DNA of 64,000 bases from Micromonospora craniellae (GTDB lineage: Bacteria; Actinomycetota; Actinomycetes; Mycobacteriales; Micromonosporaceae): assembly GCF_014764405.1 (NCBI RefSeq), contig NZ_CP061725.1, positions 6,448,001 to 6,512,000 of the forward strand. Reading direction: 5' to 3'. Position 1 is the stretch's first letter. The number at the start of each line of letters is the position of its first letter. Below are positions 8,948-16,728 of this stretch, one piece after another. The notes under the pieces are model-generated. The model was given only the letters and a program-made list of their open reading frames with translations, did not search any database and was not told the DNA's origin. The translations under genes and the position numbers were made by a program.

Positions 8948-10519
8948 TCATTCCAGCGTGTGTGGCCCGAGCAGGCGGATCTCCTCGACGTCCAGCCGGG
9001 CCTGCAACTCGCGCAGCACCACGTCGTCGATCTCCCGGGCGTCGCGCATCCGGGTTATCTCGCGGCGCTTGTGGTCCAGCGCGGCCAGGCGCAGCCGGCG
9101 CTCCGCCTCCTGCGCGGCAGCCGTCTCGTCCTCCGGCTCGGCCTGGGCCTCGTCGAGGTGCCCCGCATACTCGTCCTGGATGCGCCGCATGGTCTCCGCG
9201 GCCGCGCCGACCCGGTCGGCGATGTCGGGCAGCGCGTCGAGGGTGACCTGGGTGGCACGGACCCGTGCCTGCCGGTTCTCGTCCTCGCGCTCCGGGTCAC
9301 CGGTGAGGCCGGCCCAGGTCAGCAGCAACGGCAGCGTGGTGCCCTGCACCAGCATGGTCAGCAGGATCACCGCCGCCACGCAGAAGATGATCAGGTCGCG
9401 TTCGGGGACGTGGTCGCCGTCGATGCTCAACGGGACGGCGAGTGCCGCCGCCAGCGAGACCGCCCCCCGGAACCCGGCCCAGCCGGCGACGGTACGGATC
9501 CGCCAGGTCACCCGACGGTTACGCGAGGCCGCGCGATGGTCCAGCAAACTGGCGACGAGGGCGGTCAGGTGCAGCCAGAGCATCCGCACCACCACCAGCA
9601 GCACCGCCACCACCACCGCGATGGCAAGCGCACGCGGCAGCGACACACTGGTGACGCTGCGTACCGCCCGGGGGATCTGCATGCCGACCAGCACGAACAG
9701 TCCACCGTTGATGAGGAAGGTGGTGAGATCCCAGAACGACAACGCCAACACCCGGGACCGGGCGCGGATCACCCGGGGGCTGGCGGCGGTCAACATCAGC
9801 CCGGCGACGACCACCGCGAGTACGCCGCTCTCGTGCACGGCCTCGGCGAGGAAGAACGCCGCGAACGGGGTGAGCACACTGATCGCGCCCTCCCGCAACG
9901 GGTCGTCCAGTCGCTTACGGATCAGAATGACCACCGTGCCGACCAACAGACCGGCCGCGATACCACCGAGGAACGACAGACCCACCCGCTCCACAAGCTC
10001 GAATACGGTCGGCGCGGCACCGCCGCCGAGCAGCCCGAGCGCCACGGCGAACAGCACCAGCGCGGTACCGTCGTTGATCAGGCTCTCGGTGTGCAGCGTG
10101 GTGAGCAGGCGCCGGGGCATCCGCTTGGCCAGACCGGCGACGGCCGCGGCATCGGTCGGGGCGAGCACCGCACCGAGCACCCAGGCCACCGCCGGGTCGA
10201 TGCCGAAACGCTGCACCACCAGCGACACCGCCACCATCGTGACGCCGACCAACCCGATCGCCAGCAGCGTGATGACCACGATGTTCGCCCGGACCTCGCG
10301 CAGGCTGGTGGTCAGGCTCTCCCGATAGAGGATGGCCGGCAGGAACAGCAGCAGCACGACCTCGGGGGGAAGGATGACGTGCGACAGCGGCGGCAGCAGC
10401 GCCAGCAGCGCGCCCATGCAGATGAGCAGCACCGGCGGCGCCACCCGGTAACGACCGCCGAGGGTGGTGCCGACCAGCACGGTGACGCCCAACGTGATGA
10501 TCAGCAGCAGCTCGCTCAC
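8948..10519 (-). CDS. CPA1 family Na+/H+ antiporter
   Basis: A 523-residue monovalent cation/proton antiporter of the CPA1 (NhaP/NHE) family with about 12 membrane helices. The transport core shows APTDAAAVAGLAKR near residue 119 and ESLINDGTALVLFAVALG near residue 142, with the Asn-Asp pair of electroneutral exchangers. A charged cytoplasmic tail follows from about residue 420. The GTG at VSELLLIITLG was preferred because it starts directly at the first helix, as in homologues; an upstream ATG (MWWATNGG) is possible. Role: pH and sodium homeostasis. Confidence 0.85.
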   Translation of the reverse strand: MSELLLIITLGVTVLVGTTLGGRYRVAPPVLLICMGALLALLPPLSHVILPPEVVLLLFLPAILYRESLTTSLREVRANIVVITLLAIGLVGVTMVAVSLVVQRFGIDPAVAWVLGAVLAPTDAAAVAGLAKRMPRRLLTTLHTESLINDGTALVLFAVALGLLGGGAAPTVFELVERVGLSFLGGIAAGLLVGTVVILIRKRLDDPLREGAISVLTPFAAFFLAEAVHESGVLAVVVAGLMLTAASPRVIRARSRVLALSFWDLTTFLINGGLFVLVGMQIPRAVRSVTSVSLPRALAIAVVVAVLLVVVRMLWLHLTALVASLLDHRAASRNRRVTWRIRTVAGWAGFRGAVSLAAALAVPLSIDGDHVPERDLIIFCVAAVILLTMLVQGTTLPLLLTWAGLTGDPEREDENRQARVRATQVTLDALPDIADRVGAAAETMRRIQDEYAGHLDEAQAEPEDETAAAQEAERRLRLAALDHKRREITRMRDAREIDDVVLRELQARLDVEEIRLLGPHTLE

Positions 10520-10599
10520 GTCGCCCCCGTTCGTCGCCCACCACATGGTGGTACGCCGAACAGCCGTCCCGGGCGGATTCAGCGAATGGCCCGGCTCGT

Positions 10600-10724
10600 C
10601 GCCCTTCACCGCCTGGACATTCGACGGCTGGATCTGGTTGGAGGGCTACCAGTTGGACGCCAAGGGGAATGCCGTCGAGCGACGAGCGGTATTCGTCCGC
10701 ATCGCCGGTCTGAAGAAGCTCTAG
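10600..10724 (+). pseudogene. short C-terminal gene fragment, unrecognised
   Basis: About 38 codons that read as real protein (FDGWIWLEGYQLDAKGNAVE then RRAVFVRIAGLKKL and a stop) with no start signal and no plausible N-terminus. It overlaps the upstream region of the antiporter gene. Probably the tail of a deleted gene. I recognise the flavour of an actinobacterial hypothetical protein but cannot name it. Confidence 0.35.
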
Positions 10725-10781
10725 ACGACGGGCGACGGCGGCCATCGCGGCCTGCGGGCCCTTCGACCCGGATACCTCTTT

Positions 10782-10896
10782 CGGCCCCTTTCGAGCTGCA
10801 CCGTTGGTGCTATCGCACCGCTGGGCACGTGCGCCATAGCCGTGGCCACAGGACGCCCACCGCGATCCGTTCACCCTCTCAGCTCGAAAGGGCCCG
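10782..10896. repeat. 115-bp segment bounded by inverted repeats
   Basis: The ends 10782-10798 and 10880-10896 are inverted copies (CCTTTCGAGCTG and CAGCTCGAAAGG cores), matching at 16 of 17 positions. The 81 bp between have no ORF. This could be a MITE-like relic or a long hairpin. It sits at the edge of a decayed region. Confidence 0.4.
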
Positions 10897-10949
10897 ACCT
10901 GCTGTATGTAGCCAGCCGCGGGAAAGCCCCCGTCCACACGGATGGGGGC

Positions 10950-11310
10950 CACCGGCGAGAGCGGGTGCAGTTCGACTACACCAGCCATCACGGTGCCCGC
11001 TCCCGGCGCACCGTTGAGCCGCACGCGCTGGTGAGCTGGGGTCGGTAATGGCCCCTGGTCGCCTGGGACGTCGACCGCGAGTTGCCCGACGCGGACGCGA
11101 GCGCCTACCGGGCGCGGACGCTGTCCACCGGCCCGTACCCGGTCCGGACCACCGTCACCATGCACGCGCCCGCCGCCATGGTGGCCGAGCGGATCTGGCC
11201 TGGATGATCGCGGTGATCGGGGTCGACTTCACCGTGCCCGGCCCGCCCGAGCTGTTGACCGCCCTGCGTGAGCCGGGCGAGCGCTGCCACCGGGGCGTGT
11301 CGGGCGACGA
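10950..11310 (+). pseudogene. WYL-domain (YafY-type) regulator remnant
   Basis: Degraded C-terminal half of a WYL-domain transcriptional regulator. The WYL core reads RRERVQFDYTSHHG, then RRTVEPHALVSWGR, then a TAA stop at 11046-11048, and in the same frame WPLVAWDVDRE. A jump to AYRARTLSTGPYPV implies an internal deletion. The WCX tail continues in another frame as MIAVIGVDFTVPGPPELL. The HTH half is missing. At least one nonsense codon, one frame change and two deletions are present, so the gene is dead rather than mis-sequenced at one base. Confidence 0.7.
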
Positions 11311-11450
11311 CGGTGGCGGTGGCGGGAACCCCCAGGGCCCGGTGTCCGACTAGAGGGCAGAGCGGCGGGCAACCGGGCGAAGGCAGCACCACCGGCCCGA
11401 AGGGCACGGGCGCGTCCGCAGAAAGACCTTCTAGTCCGATCGGAAGAGTC

Positions 11451-11813
11451 ATGTCTCTGACCGAAGTCTCCGGTGCCTCCACACCGGACTCCACGCCCGG
11501 CCCGGGTCGCTCCGCCGCCGAGCCGTCGCCCGCCCGCAACGGCGGCCCTCGCCGCTGGCCGCGCTCCTGATCCGCCTGCACTTCCACGCGGGCGTCCTGG
11601 TCGCGCCGTTCCTGGTCGTCGCCGCCCTGACCGGCCTGGCGTACACCGTCTGAGGTTACCGGATGTGGTGGCAGCGCCGCCCCATCCGCACCGACCGGCG
11701 TGCGCTCGCCGGGGCGCCGGTTCGGCATCCCGCTGCTCGGTCTCCTGGTCGTCGACACCGCCCTGGGGCTGGTCGCCCGGCACCGCGGCCAGGCGACGCC
11801 CGCCGCGCGGTGA
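11451..11813 (+). pseudogene. PepSY-associated TM protein remnant
   Basis: Only the two ends of a PepSY-domain membrane protein survive. The start MSLTEVSGASTP has an upstream GGAAG, and a frame change leads into RLHFHAGVLVAPFLVV and LTGLAYTV, the first helix of such proteins. The C-terminal helix RFGIPLLGLLVVDTALGLVA follows after only about 60 bp, whereas intact relatives have several hundred residues in between. PepSY-TM proteins are often tied to iron or metalloprotease functions. A 14-bp hairpin just downstream was probably its terminator. Confidence 0.65.
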
Positions 11814-11820
11814 GGGTGAG

Positions 11821-11851
11821 CCGTCCCGGCCGGACCATCCGGCCGGGACGG
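11821..11851 (+). terminator. perfect hairpin downstream of PepSY remnant
   Basis: A 14-bp perfect stem (11821-11834 with 11838-11851, starting CCGTCCCGGCCGGA) and a 3-nt loop. No T-tract, as is usual in high-GC actinobacteria. Confidence 0.7.
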
Positions 11852-11979
11852 CACCCGTCGGGCCCACTCGGTGGCCACCCACGGAATCGATGCGTCCCGA
11901 CCATGGCGCGCGGCGCGGTTACGGGGTAGAAACATCTCAACTCCGATTCCTCACACCGTGATACGAGTCCGCCCGTCGA

Positions 11980-11991
11980 GAGAGCGCTCTC
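11980..11991. promoter_or_regulatory. LacI-type operator candidate (GAGAGCGCTCTC)
   Basis: A perfect 12-bp palindrome 59 bp upstream of the start of the secreted beta-helix protein. The form is close to actinobacterial LacI operators such as CebR sites (GGGAGCGCTCCC). This suggests sugar-dependent repression of the gene downstream. Confidence 0.6.
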
Positions 11992-12050
11992 ACGGGTCCA
12001 CCGCGTCGTCGGGCCGGAGATCGCGCCGCCCCGACGGGAAGGACGAACGA

Positions 12051-13913
12051 ATGCCGACTCGACCACACCGCCGGCGGCTCGGTCGCGCGCTGGCCTTCGG
12101 CCTCGTGCTGACCACTGCCGCCGCCACCATCACCACCCCGGCCGGCGCAGGCCCGCCCCGACCGGTCACCCCGAACTTCGGGCCGAACGTCACGATCTTC
12201 GACCCGAGCATGCCGGTCAGCCGGATCCAGGCCACCCTCGACGCGGCCCACGCCGCCCAGGTCGACAACGAGATGGGCACCACCCGGCACGCGTACCTGT
12301 TCCGGCCGGGAAGCTACGGCACCGCCGCGCAGCCGCTCCAGATCAAGGTCGGCTACTACACCGAGATCTCCGGGCTGGGCGCCTCCCCCACCGACGTGGT
12401 CATCAACGGCAAGATCGAGGCGTACAACCGGTGCCTGACCGAGGGCGGCACCGGCAACTGCATCGCGCTGGTGAACTTCTGGCGCACGCTGTCCAACCTG
12501 TCGCTGCGCATCAACGCCGCCGGCCAGGACGACTGCCGCGCCTCGGCCAACTTCTGGGCGGTCTCGCAGGCGGTGTCGATGCGCCGGCTGGACATCAGCG
12601 GCGGCGGGCTGTCGCTGATGGACTACTGCACCAACGGGCCGCAGTACGCCAGCGGCGGCTTCATCGCCGACTCCCGGCTGCCGGCCACCACCAACGGCTC
12701 CCAGCAGCAGTGGCTCACCCGTAACAGCGAGGTCGAGAGCTGGTCCAACGGGGTGTGGAACCAGGTCTTCGCCGGAGTGGTGGGCGCCCCCGACGACGCA
12801 GGGTTCCCCGACCCGCCGTACACCACCCTGGAGACCACCCCGGTCAGCCGCGAGAAGCCGTACCTGTTCGTCGACGCCAAGGGCAAGTACCAGGTCCGGG
12901 TGCCCGCCGCCCGCTTGGACACCCGGGGCATCACCTGGGCCAACGGGCTGACCTCGGGACGCACCATCCCGATCGGCGACTTCTTCGTCGCCAAGCCGTC
13001 CGACTCGGTACAGACGATCAACTCGCAGCTCGCGCGCGGCAAGCACCTGCTGCTCACCCCCGGGGTGTACGGCGTGGCCCGCAGCATCGAGGTACGCCGG
13101 CCCGACACGGTCGTACTCGGCATCGGGCACGCCACCCTCACCGCCGTGAAGGGAGCCGTACCGCTCGACGTCGCCGGGGTGCCCGGCGTGGTGATCGCCG
13201 GAGTCACCATCGACGCCGGCCTCAAGGAGTCACCGGTGCTGCTGCGGGTCGGCCGCAAGCACGGCCGAGACCACAGCACGCCGAAGAACCCGACCACGCT
13301 CTCCGACGTGTACTTCCGCATCGGCGGGCCGCACATCGGCAAGACCGACACCGCGTTGGAAGTCAACAGCGACCACGTCCTGATCGACCACACCTGGGTG
13401 TGGCGCGGCGACCACGGCGTAGAGGGCTTCACCGAGGGAGTCAACGGCGACACCGACCGTTGGCGGACCAACACCGGTCGCTACGGCGCGGTCATCAACG
13501 GCGACCACGTCACCGCCACCGGCCTGTTCGTGGAGCACTTCCAGCGGCACAACACCGTCTGGAACGGCGAGCACGGCACCACGATCCTCTACCAGAACGA
13601 GTTGCCGTACGACCCGCCCACGCAGGCGGACTGGATGAACGGCACGGTCAACGGGTGGGCCGGCTACAAGGTCGCCGACCGGGTACGCCACCACACCCTG
13701 TACGGCGGCGGCGTGTACGTGTTCAACCAGAACAACCCGTCGATCCGTACCGAGAACGGGTTCGAGGTGCCGGTGCGGCCGGGTGTCCGACTGCACCACA
13801 TCATGACGGTGAACCTCAGCGCCGGCACCATCGACCACGTGGTCAACGGAGTGGGCGAGGCCGCCGACATGGACCACGTAGGCGCGCCCGTCTACCTGCG
13901 CCAGTACCCGTAG
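12051..13913 (+). CDS. secreted right-handed beta-helix protein
   Basis: A 620-residue exported protein. A basic start (PTRPHRRRLGR), a hydrophobic core and a TPAGAG cleavage region form a signal peptide. The rest resembles GH55/pectate-lyase-like parallel beta-helix proteins that are often auto-annotated as adenylyl cyclase or factor 5/8-type proteins without support. Two halves are visible, each with a HLLLTPGVYGV- or LFRPGSYG-type opening turn, and helix coils such as VVIAGVTIDAGL and HVLIDHTWVWRGDHG. Polysaccharide binding or cleavage is likely but the substrate is unknown. GGGAAGGA precedes the ATG, and a LacI-like operator lies upstream. Confidence 0.72.
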   Translation: MPTRPHRRRLGRALAFGLVLTTAAATITTPAGAGPPRPVTPNFGPNVTIFDPSMPVSRIQATLDAAHAAQVDNEMGTTRHAYLFRPGSYGTAAQPLQIKVGYYTEISGLGASPTDVVINGKIEAYNRCLTEGGTGNCIALVNFWRTLSNLSLRINAAGQDDCRASANFWAVSQAVSMRRLDISGGGLSLMDYCTNGPQYASGGFIADSRLPATTNGSQQQWLTRNSEVESWSNGVWNQVFAGVVGAPDDAGFPDPPYTTLETTPVSREKPYLFVDAKGKYQVRVPAARLDTRGITWANGLTSGRTIPIGDFFVAKPSDSVQTINSQLARGKHLLLTPGVYGVARSIEVRRPDTVVLGIGHATLTAVKGAVPLDVAGVPGVVIAGVTIDAGLKESPVLLRVGRKHGRDHSTPKNPTTLSDVYFRIGGPHIGKTDTALEVNSDHVLIDHTWVWRGDHGVEGFTEGVNGDTDRWRTNTGRYGAVINGDHVTATGLFVEHFQRHNTVWNGEHGTTILYQNELPYDPPTQADWMNGTVNGWAGYKVADRVRHHTLYGGGVYVFNQNNPSIRTENGFEVPVRPGVRLHHIMTVNLSAGTIDHVVNGVGEAADMDHVGAPVYLRQYP

Positions 13914-13920
13914 AAGTGTA

Positions 13921-13968
13921 AGGAAGGGTCCCCTGCTAACGCCTGGTGCATAGCAGGGGACCCTTCCT
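13921..13968. repeat. convergent-gene hairpin repeat, copy 3
   Basis: Perfect 18-bp inverted repeat (13921-13938 with 13951-13968), nearly identical to copy 2. It lies between the convergent beta-helix gene and the split GNAT gene. Confidence 0.8.
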
Positions 13969-14213
13969 AACCTCCGGGAGCGTCAGCGGACGATTGGGCT
14001 GCGGCGTTCGAGGAGGACGACGTCGCGCCAGCGGCCGTGGTGCCGACCCACCCGTTCCCGGGTGCCGACGACGCGGAAGCCAGCCCGCCGGTGCAGTGCC
14101 AGGCTGGCGACGTTCTCCGGGAAGACACCGGACTGGATGGTCCAGACACCGGCCGCCTCGGTCGAGGCGATCAGCCCGTCGAGCAGCAGTCGGGCCACGC
14201 CCCGCCCCTTAGC

Positions 14214-15110
14214 TTAGACCGCATCTCATTAGGGGTTGTTGCTGGTCAGCAGGTTGAGGCGGGCGGCGCGGCGGTAACAGATCAAAGCGCAGGCCAGGCG
14301 CAGGAATCCGATGAAGTGAGAAGCCTTACGGTCGTAGCGGCGGGCCAGGCGCCGAAACCGGCTGACCCATTCCAGGCAGCGCTCGATGACGTAGCGGTGC
14401 CGGCCCAGATGAGCGGCCGATTCGATGCCCTTGCGGGCGATCCGGGCGATCATGCCGCGCCGGCGGACCAGTTCGCGGCAGGACCGGTAGTCGTGACCTT
14501 TGTCGCCGTGCAGCTTGGCCGGCCACCGCCGCGGCCGGCCGAGCGGTTGCCGGATCGCGCGCAGGTTGTCGAGCACATCCTCGAGCACGGTGTGGTCGTT
14601 GACGTTGGCAGCGGTCACCAGCACCGTCAGCGGCAGTCCGTCACGGTCGCTGACCGCATGGATCTTGGAGCCGGGCTTGCCCCGGTCTACCGGGCTGCGC
14701 CCGGTCAGGTCCCCCCTTTGAGTGCCCGCACGTGCATAGCGTCCACGCTCGCCCGTGACCAGTCGATCTGCCCGGCAGCGCCGAGCACGTCCAGCGTCGC
14801 CTCATGAAACGCCTGCATGACGCCCTGTTTCACCCGCTCGGTGAACCGGCGATGCGCGGTCGCCCGCGAGATCGGGAACGATTCCGGCAACGCCTCCCAC
14901 GGGCAGCCGGTCTGCAACACGTACGCAATCGCCGCGACCGCGACACGGTCATCGATGCGCCGCCGCCCGCCACCCTGATGCCTTTCCGGATGAGCGGGCA
15001 GCAACGGCTGCACGAGGTGCCACAACGAATCCGGGCAGTACTTCTCCACATCACTCACACCCGTACAACGAATGATGTTGGTACTCAACAACCCCTAATG
15101 AGATGCGGTC
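14214..15110 (-). mobile_element. IS5-family (IS427-like) insertion sequence
   Basis: About 0.9 kb, bounded by perfect 25-bp terminal inverted repeats (14217-14241 and 15086-15110, outer end GACCGCATCTCATTAGGG). TTAGC occurs on both outer sides (14209-14213 and 15111-15115). Read as a 3-bp duplication the repeat is TTA; the 5-bp reading restores the host frame. A two-part transposase with a likely -1 frameshift occupies the interior, as in the IS427 subgroup. Confidence 0.88.
14229..15058 (-). CDS. IS5-family transposase (orfA/orfB, -1 frameshift)
   Basis: orfA runs from about 15058 (GTG, SDVEKYCPDSLW; a TTG at 15091 is also possible) to a TGA at 14705 and ends DAMHVRALKGGT. orfB continues in the -1 frame as DLTGRSPVDRGKPGSKIHAV, then LHGDKGHDYRSCREL and YVIERCLEWVSRFRRLARR, ending at 14229. 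The join is at the slippery run AAAGGGGGG (complement of 14711-14719), a usual frameshift site for this group. Catalytic acidic residues are visible in DAMHV, HGDKG and VIERCLEW. With frameshifting, the enzyme looks complete and potentially active. Confidence 0.85.
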
Positions 15111-15402
15111 TTAGCAGCCGGATCCACGTAGACGGAGTGCTCCACCACCCCGGCGTACACCGCCCGGGTCGAGGTCGGCGACACCGCGATCCAACCGTGC
15201 ACCACATCGTCGGCGTCCACCGCGACCAGCCGGTGCGCCGGCAGCCGGCCGGCGTCGAAGGCGGCCCAGCTCGGCGCGACGGTCTCGAAACTGGCCTGTC
15301 CGCCGTCCAACCCGACCTGGTAGATCGCCAACACCCGCGCAGCGTCCCCACCCCGCATCGGTCGCAGCACGACCTCACCCACTGAAGCCCCCCGACCCCC
15401 GC

Positions 15403-15463
15403 TGATCGTGGCGGTGTGGCTGTTCGACACGCCGACACGGGAACAGCCACACCGCCACGATCA
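15403..15463 (-). terminator. 23-bp perfect hairpin after glycosyltransferase
   Basis: Arms 15403-15425 and 15441-15463 pair without mismatch (TGATCGTGGCGGTGTGGC end) around a 15-nt loop. It lies 30 bp after the glycosyltransferase stop codon and just before the GNAT gene on the same strand. Probably a strong terminator, though the length is unusual. Confidence 0.65.
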
Positions 15464-15493
15464 CACGCGCCGCCATGATCACACACCATGGCG

Positions 15494-16678
15494 TCAGCGG
15501 TCGGCGAGGAAGCTCTCCACCGCCTCCGCCGCGTGTCGAACGCCGCCGTTCGCCCGCACCTCGGACCGGATTGTGTCGAGCCGGCGCCGCAGCTCCGGGT
15601 CGTCGGCGACCGCGTCCACCGCCGCACGCAGGGTCTGCGCGGTAACCTCCTCGGCCGGCAGCAGCCGGCCCACCCCGGCGGCGACCAGCCGGTCCGCGTT
15701 GCCGAACTGGTCCACCGCCTGCGGGATCGCCACCGTGGGTACGCCGCACCAGAGCGCCTCGGTGCAGCCGCCCATCCCGGCGTGCGTGACGAACGCCGAG
15801 GCGTGCGCCAGCACCACCAACTGCGGCACCCGGCGGTGCACCTCGACGTTGTCCGGCAGCGGCCCCAGCGCGGCCGGGTCCACCTTGTCGCCGATGGCGA
15901 TCACCACGTGCCACCGCGAGTCGGCGAACCCGCTCAGGCACGCGCGGTAGACCGGCACCTGGTCGTTGTACGCGGTGCCGAAGGACACCAGCAGCACCGG
16001 CCGCCCGTCGGCGGGTGGCGCCCAGCCCGGTTCGGTGAGCCGGACCGGGTCGAGGCACGGGCCGACGAAGCGTACCCGCTGCCGCGACACCCGGTCGGCG
16101 TGCGGCTGCATCACCTTCGGGATCAACGCCAGGACGTGCTCCGGACGGCTCAGAAACTCGTGCCCGTCCTGGTGGATGCCGTTGTCGGCGAGCCACCGGT
16201 CCAGGGTGGCGTAGTAGTCCCGCCCGGAGTCCGAGGCGCGCAGGGCGGTGTAGAACTCCGTCATGTCCTGGTCGTAGCCGTCCCAGGCGACCATCGCGGG
16301 CGACAGTTGCACGGCCGGTACGCCGTACCTGGCGCCGAGCAGCGGCCCGGCCAGGCCACCGATGTCGTGCAGCACGAGGTCCGGCCGGTCCTCGTCGTAG
16401 CGGGCGGTCAGCCGCGGCAGCACCGCCACGGCCTCGTCGAGGAAGACCCGCATCGCCGCGCCCGGATCCTCCGGCCAGTCGGTGTCGCCCTGCGGAAGGA
16501 TCGTCGGGTGGGCGACCGGCTCGGCCCCGGTCGGGGCGACGAGGTCGGTCAGCGGTGCGCCGACGGCGTAGGTGACCCGGTGGCCCCGGTCGACGAGTTC
16601 CCGGATCAGGGCCAGCGAGGGATAGACGTGGCTGGGCGCGGTACTGCCGATCATGGCGATGTGACGTGCTGCGGGCAT
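15494..16678 (-). CDS. macrolide-family glycosyltransferase (GT1)
   Basis: A 394-residue GT-B enzyme of the MGT/OleD group, which transfers glucose from UDP-glucose to macrolides or other aglycones, often for self-resistance. The N-terminal acceptor domain begins HIAMIGSTAPSHVYPSLALI. The C-terminal donor domain has the signature THAGMGGCTEALWCGVP with IPQAVDQFGNADRL. The ATG of MPAARHIAMIG was chosen because the fold begins there; the open frame extends further but overlaps the acyl-CoA dehydrogenase. It follows that gene by 50 bp on the same strand, so the two may be cotranscribed. No antibiotic cluster is visible nearby. Confidence 0.85.
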   Translation of the reverse strand: MPAARHIAMIGSTAPSHVYPSLALIRELVDRGHRVTYAVGAPLTDLVAPTGAEPVAHPTILPQGDTDWPEDPGAAMRVFLDEAVAVLPRLTARYDEDRPDLVLHDIGGLAGPLLGARYGVPAVQLSPAMVAWDGYDQDMTEFYTALRASDSGRDYYATLDRWLADNGIHQDGHEFLSRPEHVLALIPKVMQPHADRVSRQRVRFVGPCLDPVRLTEPGWAPPADGRPVLLVSFGTAYNDQVPVYRACLSGFADSRWHVVIAIGDKVDPAALGPLPDNVEVHRRVPQLVVLAHASAFVTHAGMGGCTEALWCGVPTVAIPQAVDQFGNADRLVAAGVGRLLPAEEVTAQTLRAAVDAVADDPELRRRLDTIRSEVRANGGVRHAAEAVESFLADR

Positions 16679-16728
16679 GGTGAACGATGTCCTGTCGAGT
16701 CGGAGGGAGGATGCCGAACCGGCCAGGC

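Larger units (their letters stand above)
13983..15382 (-). pseudogene. GNAT acetyltransferase split by an IS element
   Basis: The N-terminal half (15111-15382, from GTG: VGEVVLRPMRGG to VEHSVYVDPAAK) and the C-terminal half (13983-14213: GRGVARLLLDGLIASTEAAG to LLERRSPIVR) are one phosphinothricin/arylamine-type GNAT acetyltransferase of about 167 residues, interrupted by the 897-bp IS element. Removing the element plus one copy of the 5-bp flanking repeat TTAGC restores the frame and the acetyl-CoA loop AAKGRGVARLL exactly, so the insertion looks recent. The gene would otherwise be intact. Hairpin copy 3 lies downstream. Confidence 0.85.

Noticed and set aside
8960..11017. 685-codon open frame on the plus strand
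   Set aside because: A GC-driven antisense shadow of the antiporter gene, full of His/Arg/Gln runs and without domains.
11105..11935. 276-codon minus-strand frame over the PepSY/WYL remnants
   Set aside because: The plus-strand fragments match known domains while this frame matches nothing.
12051..13913. Adenylyl cyclase label for the beta-helix protein
   Set aside because: No cyclase catalytic motif is visible; the repeats and signal peptide fit an extracellular beta-helix protein.
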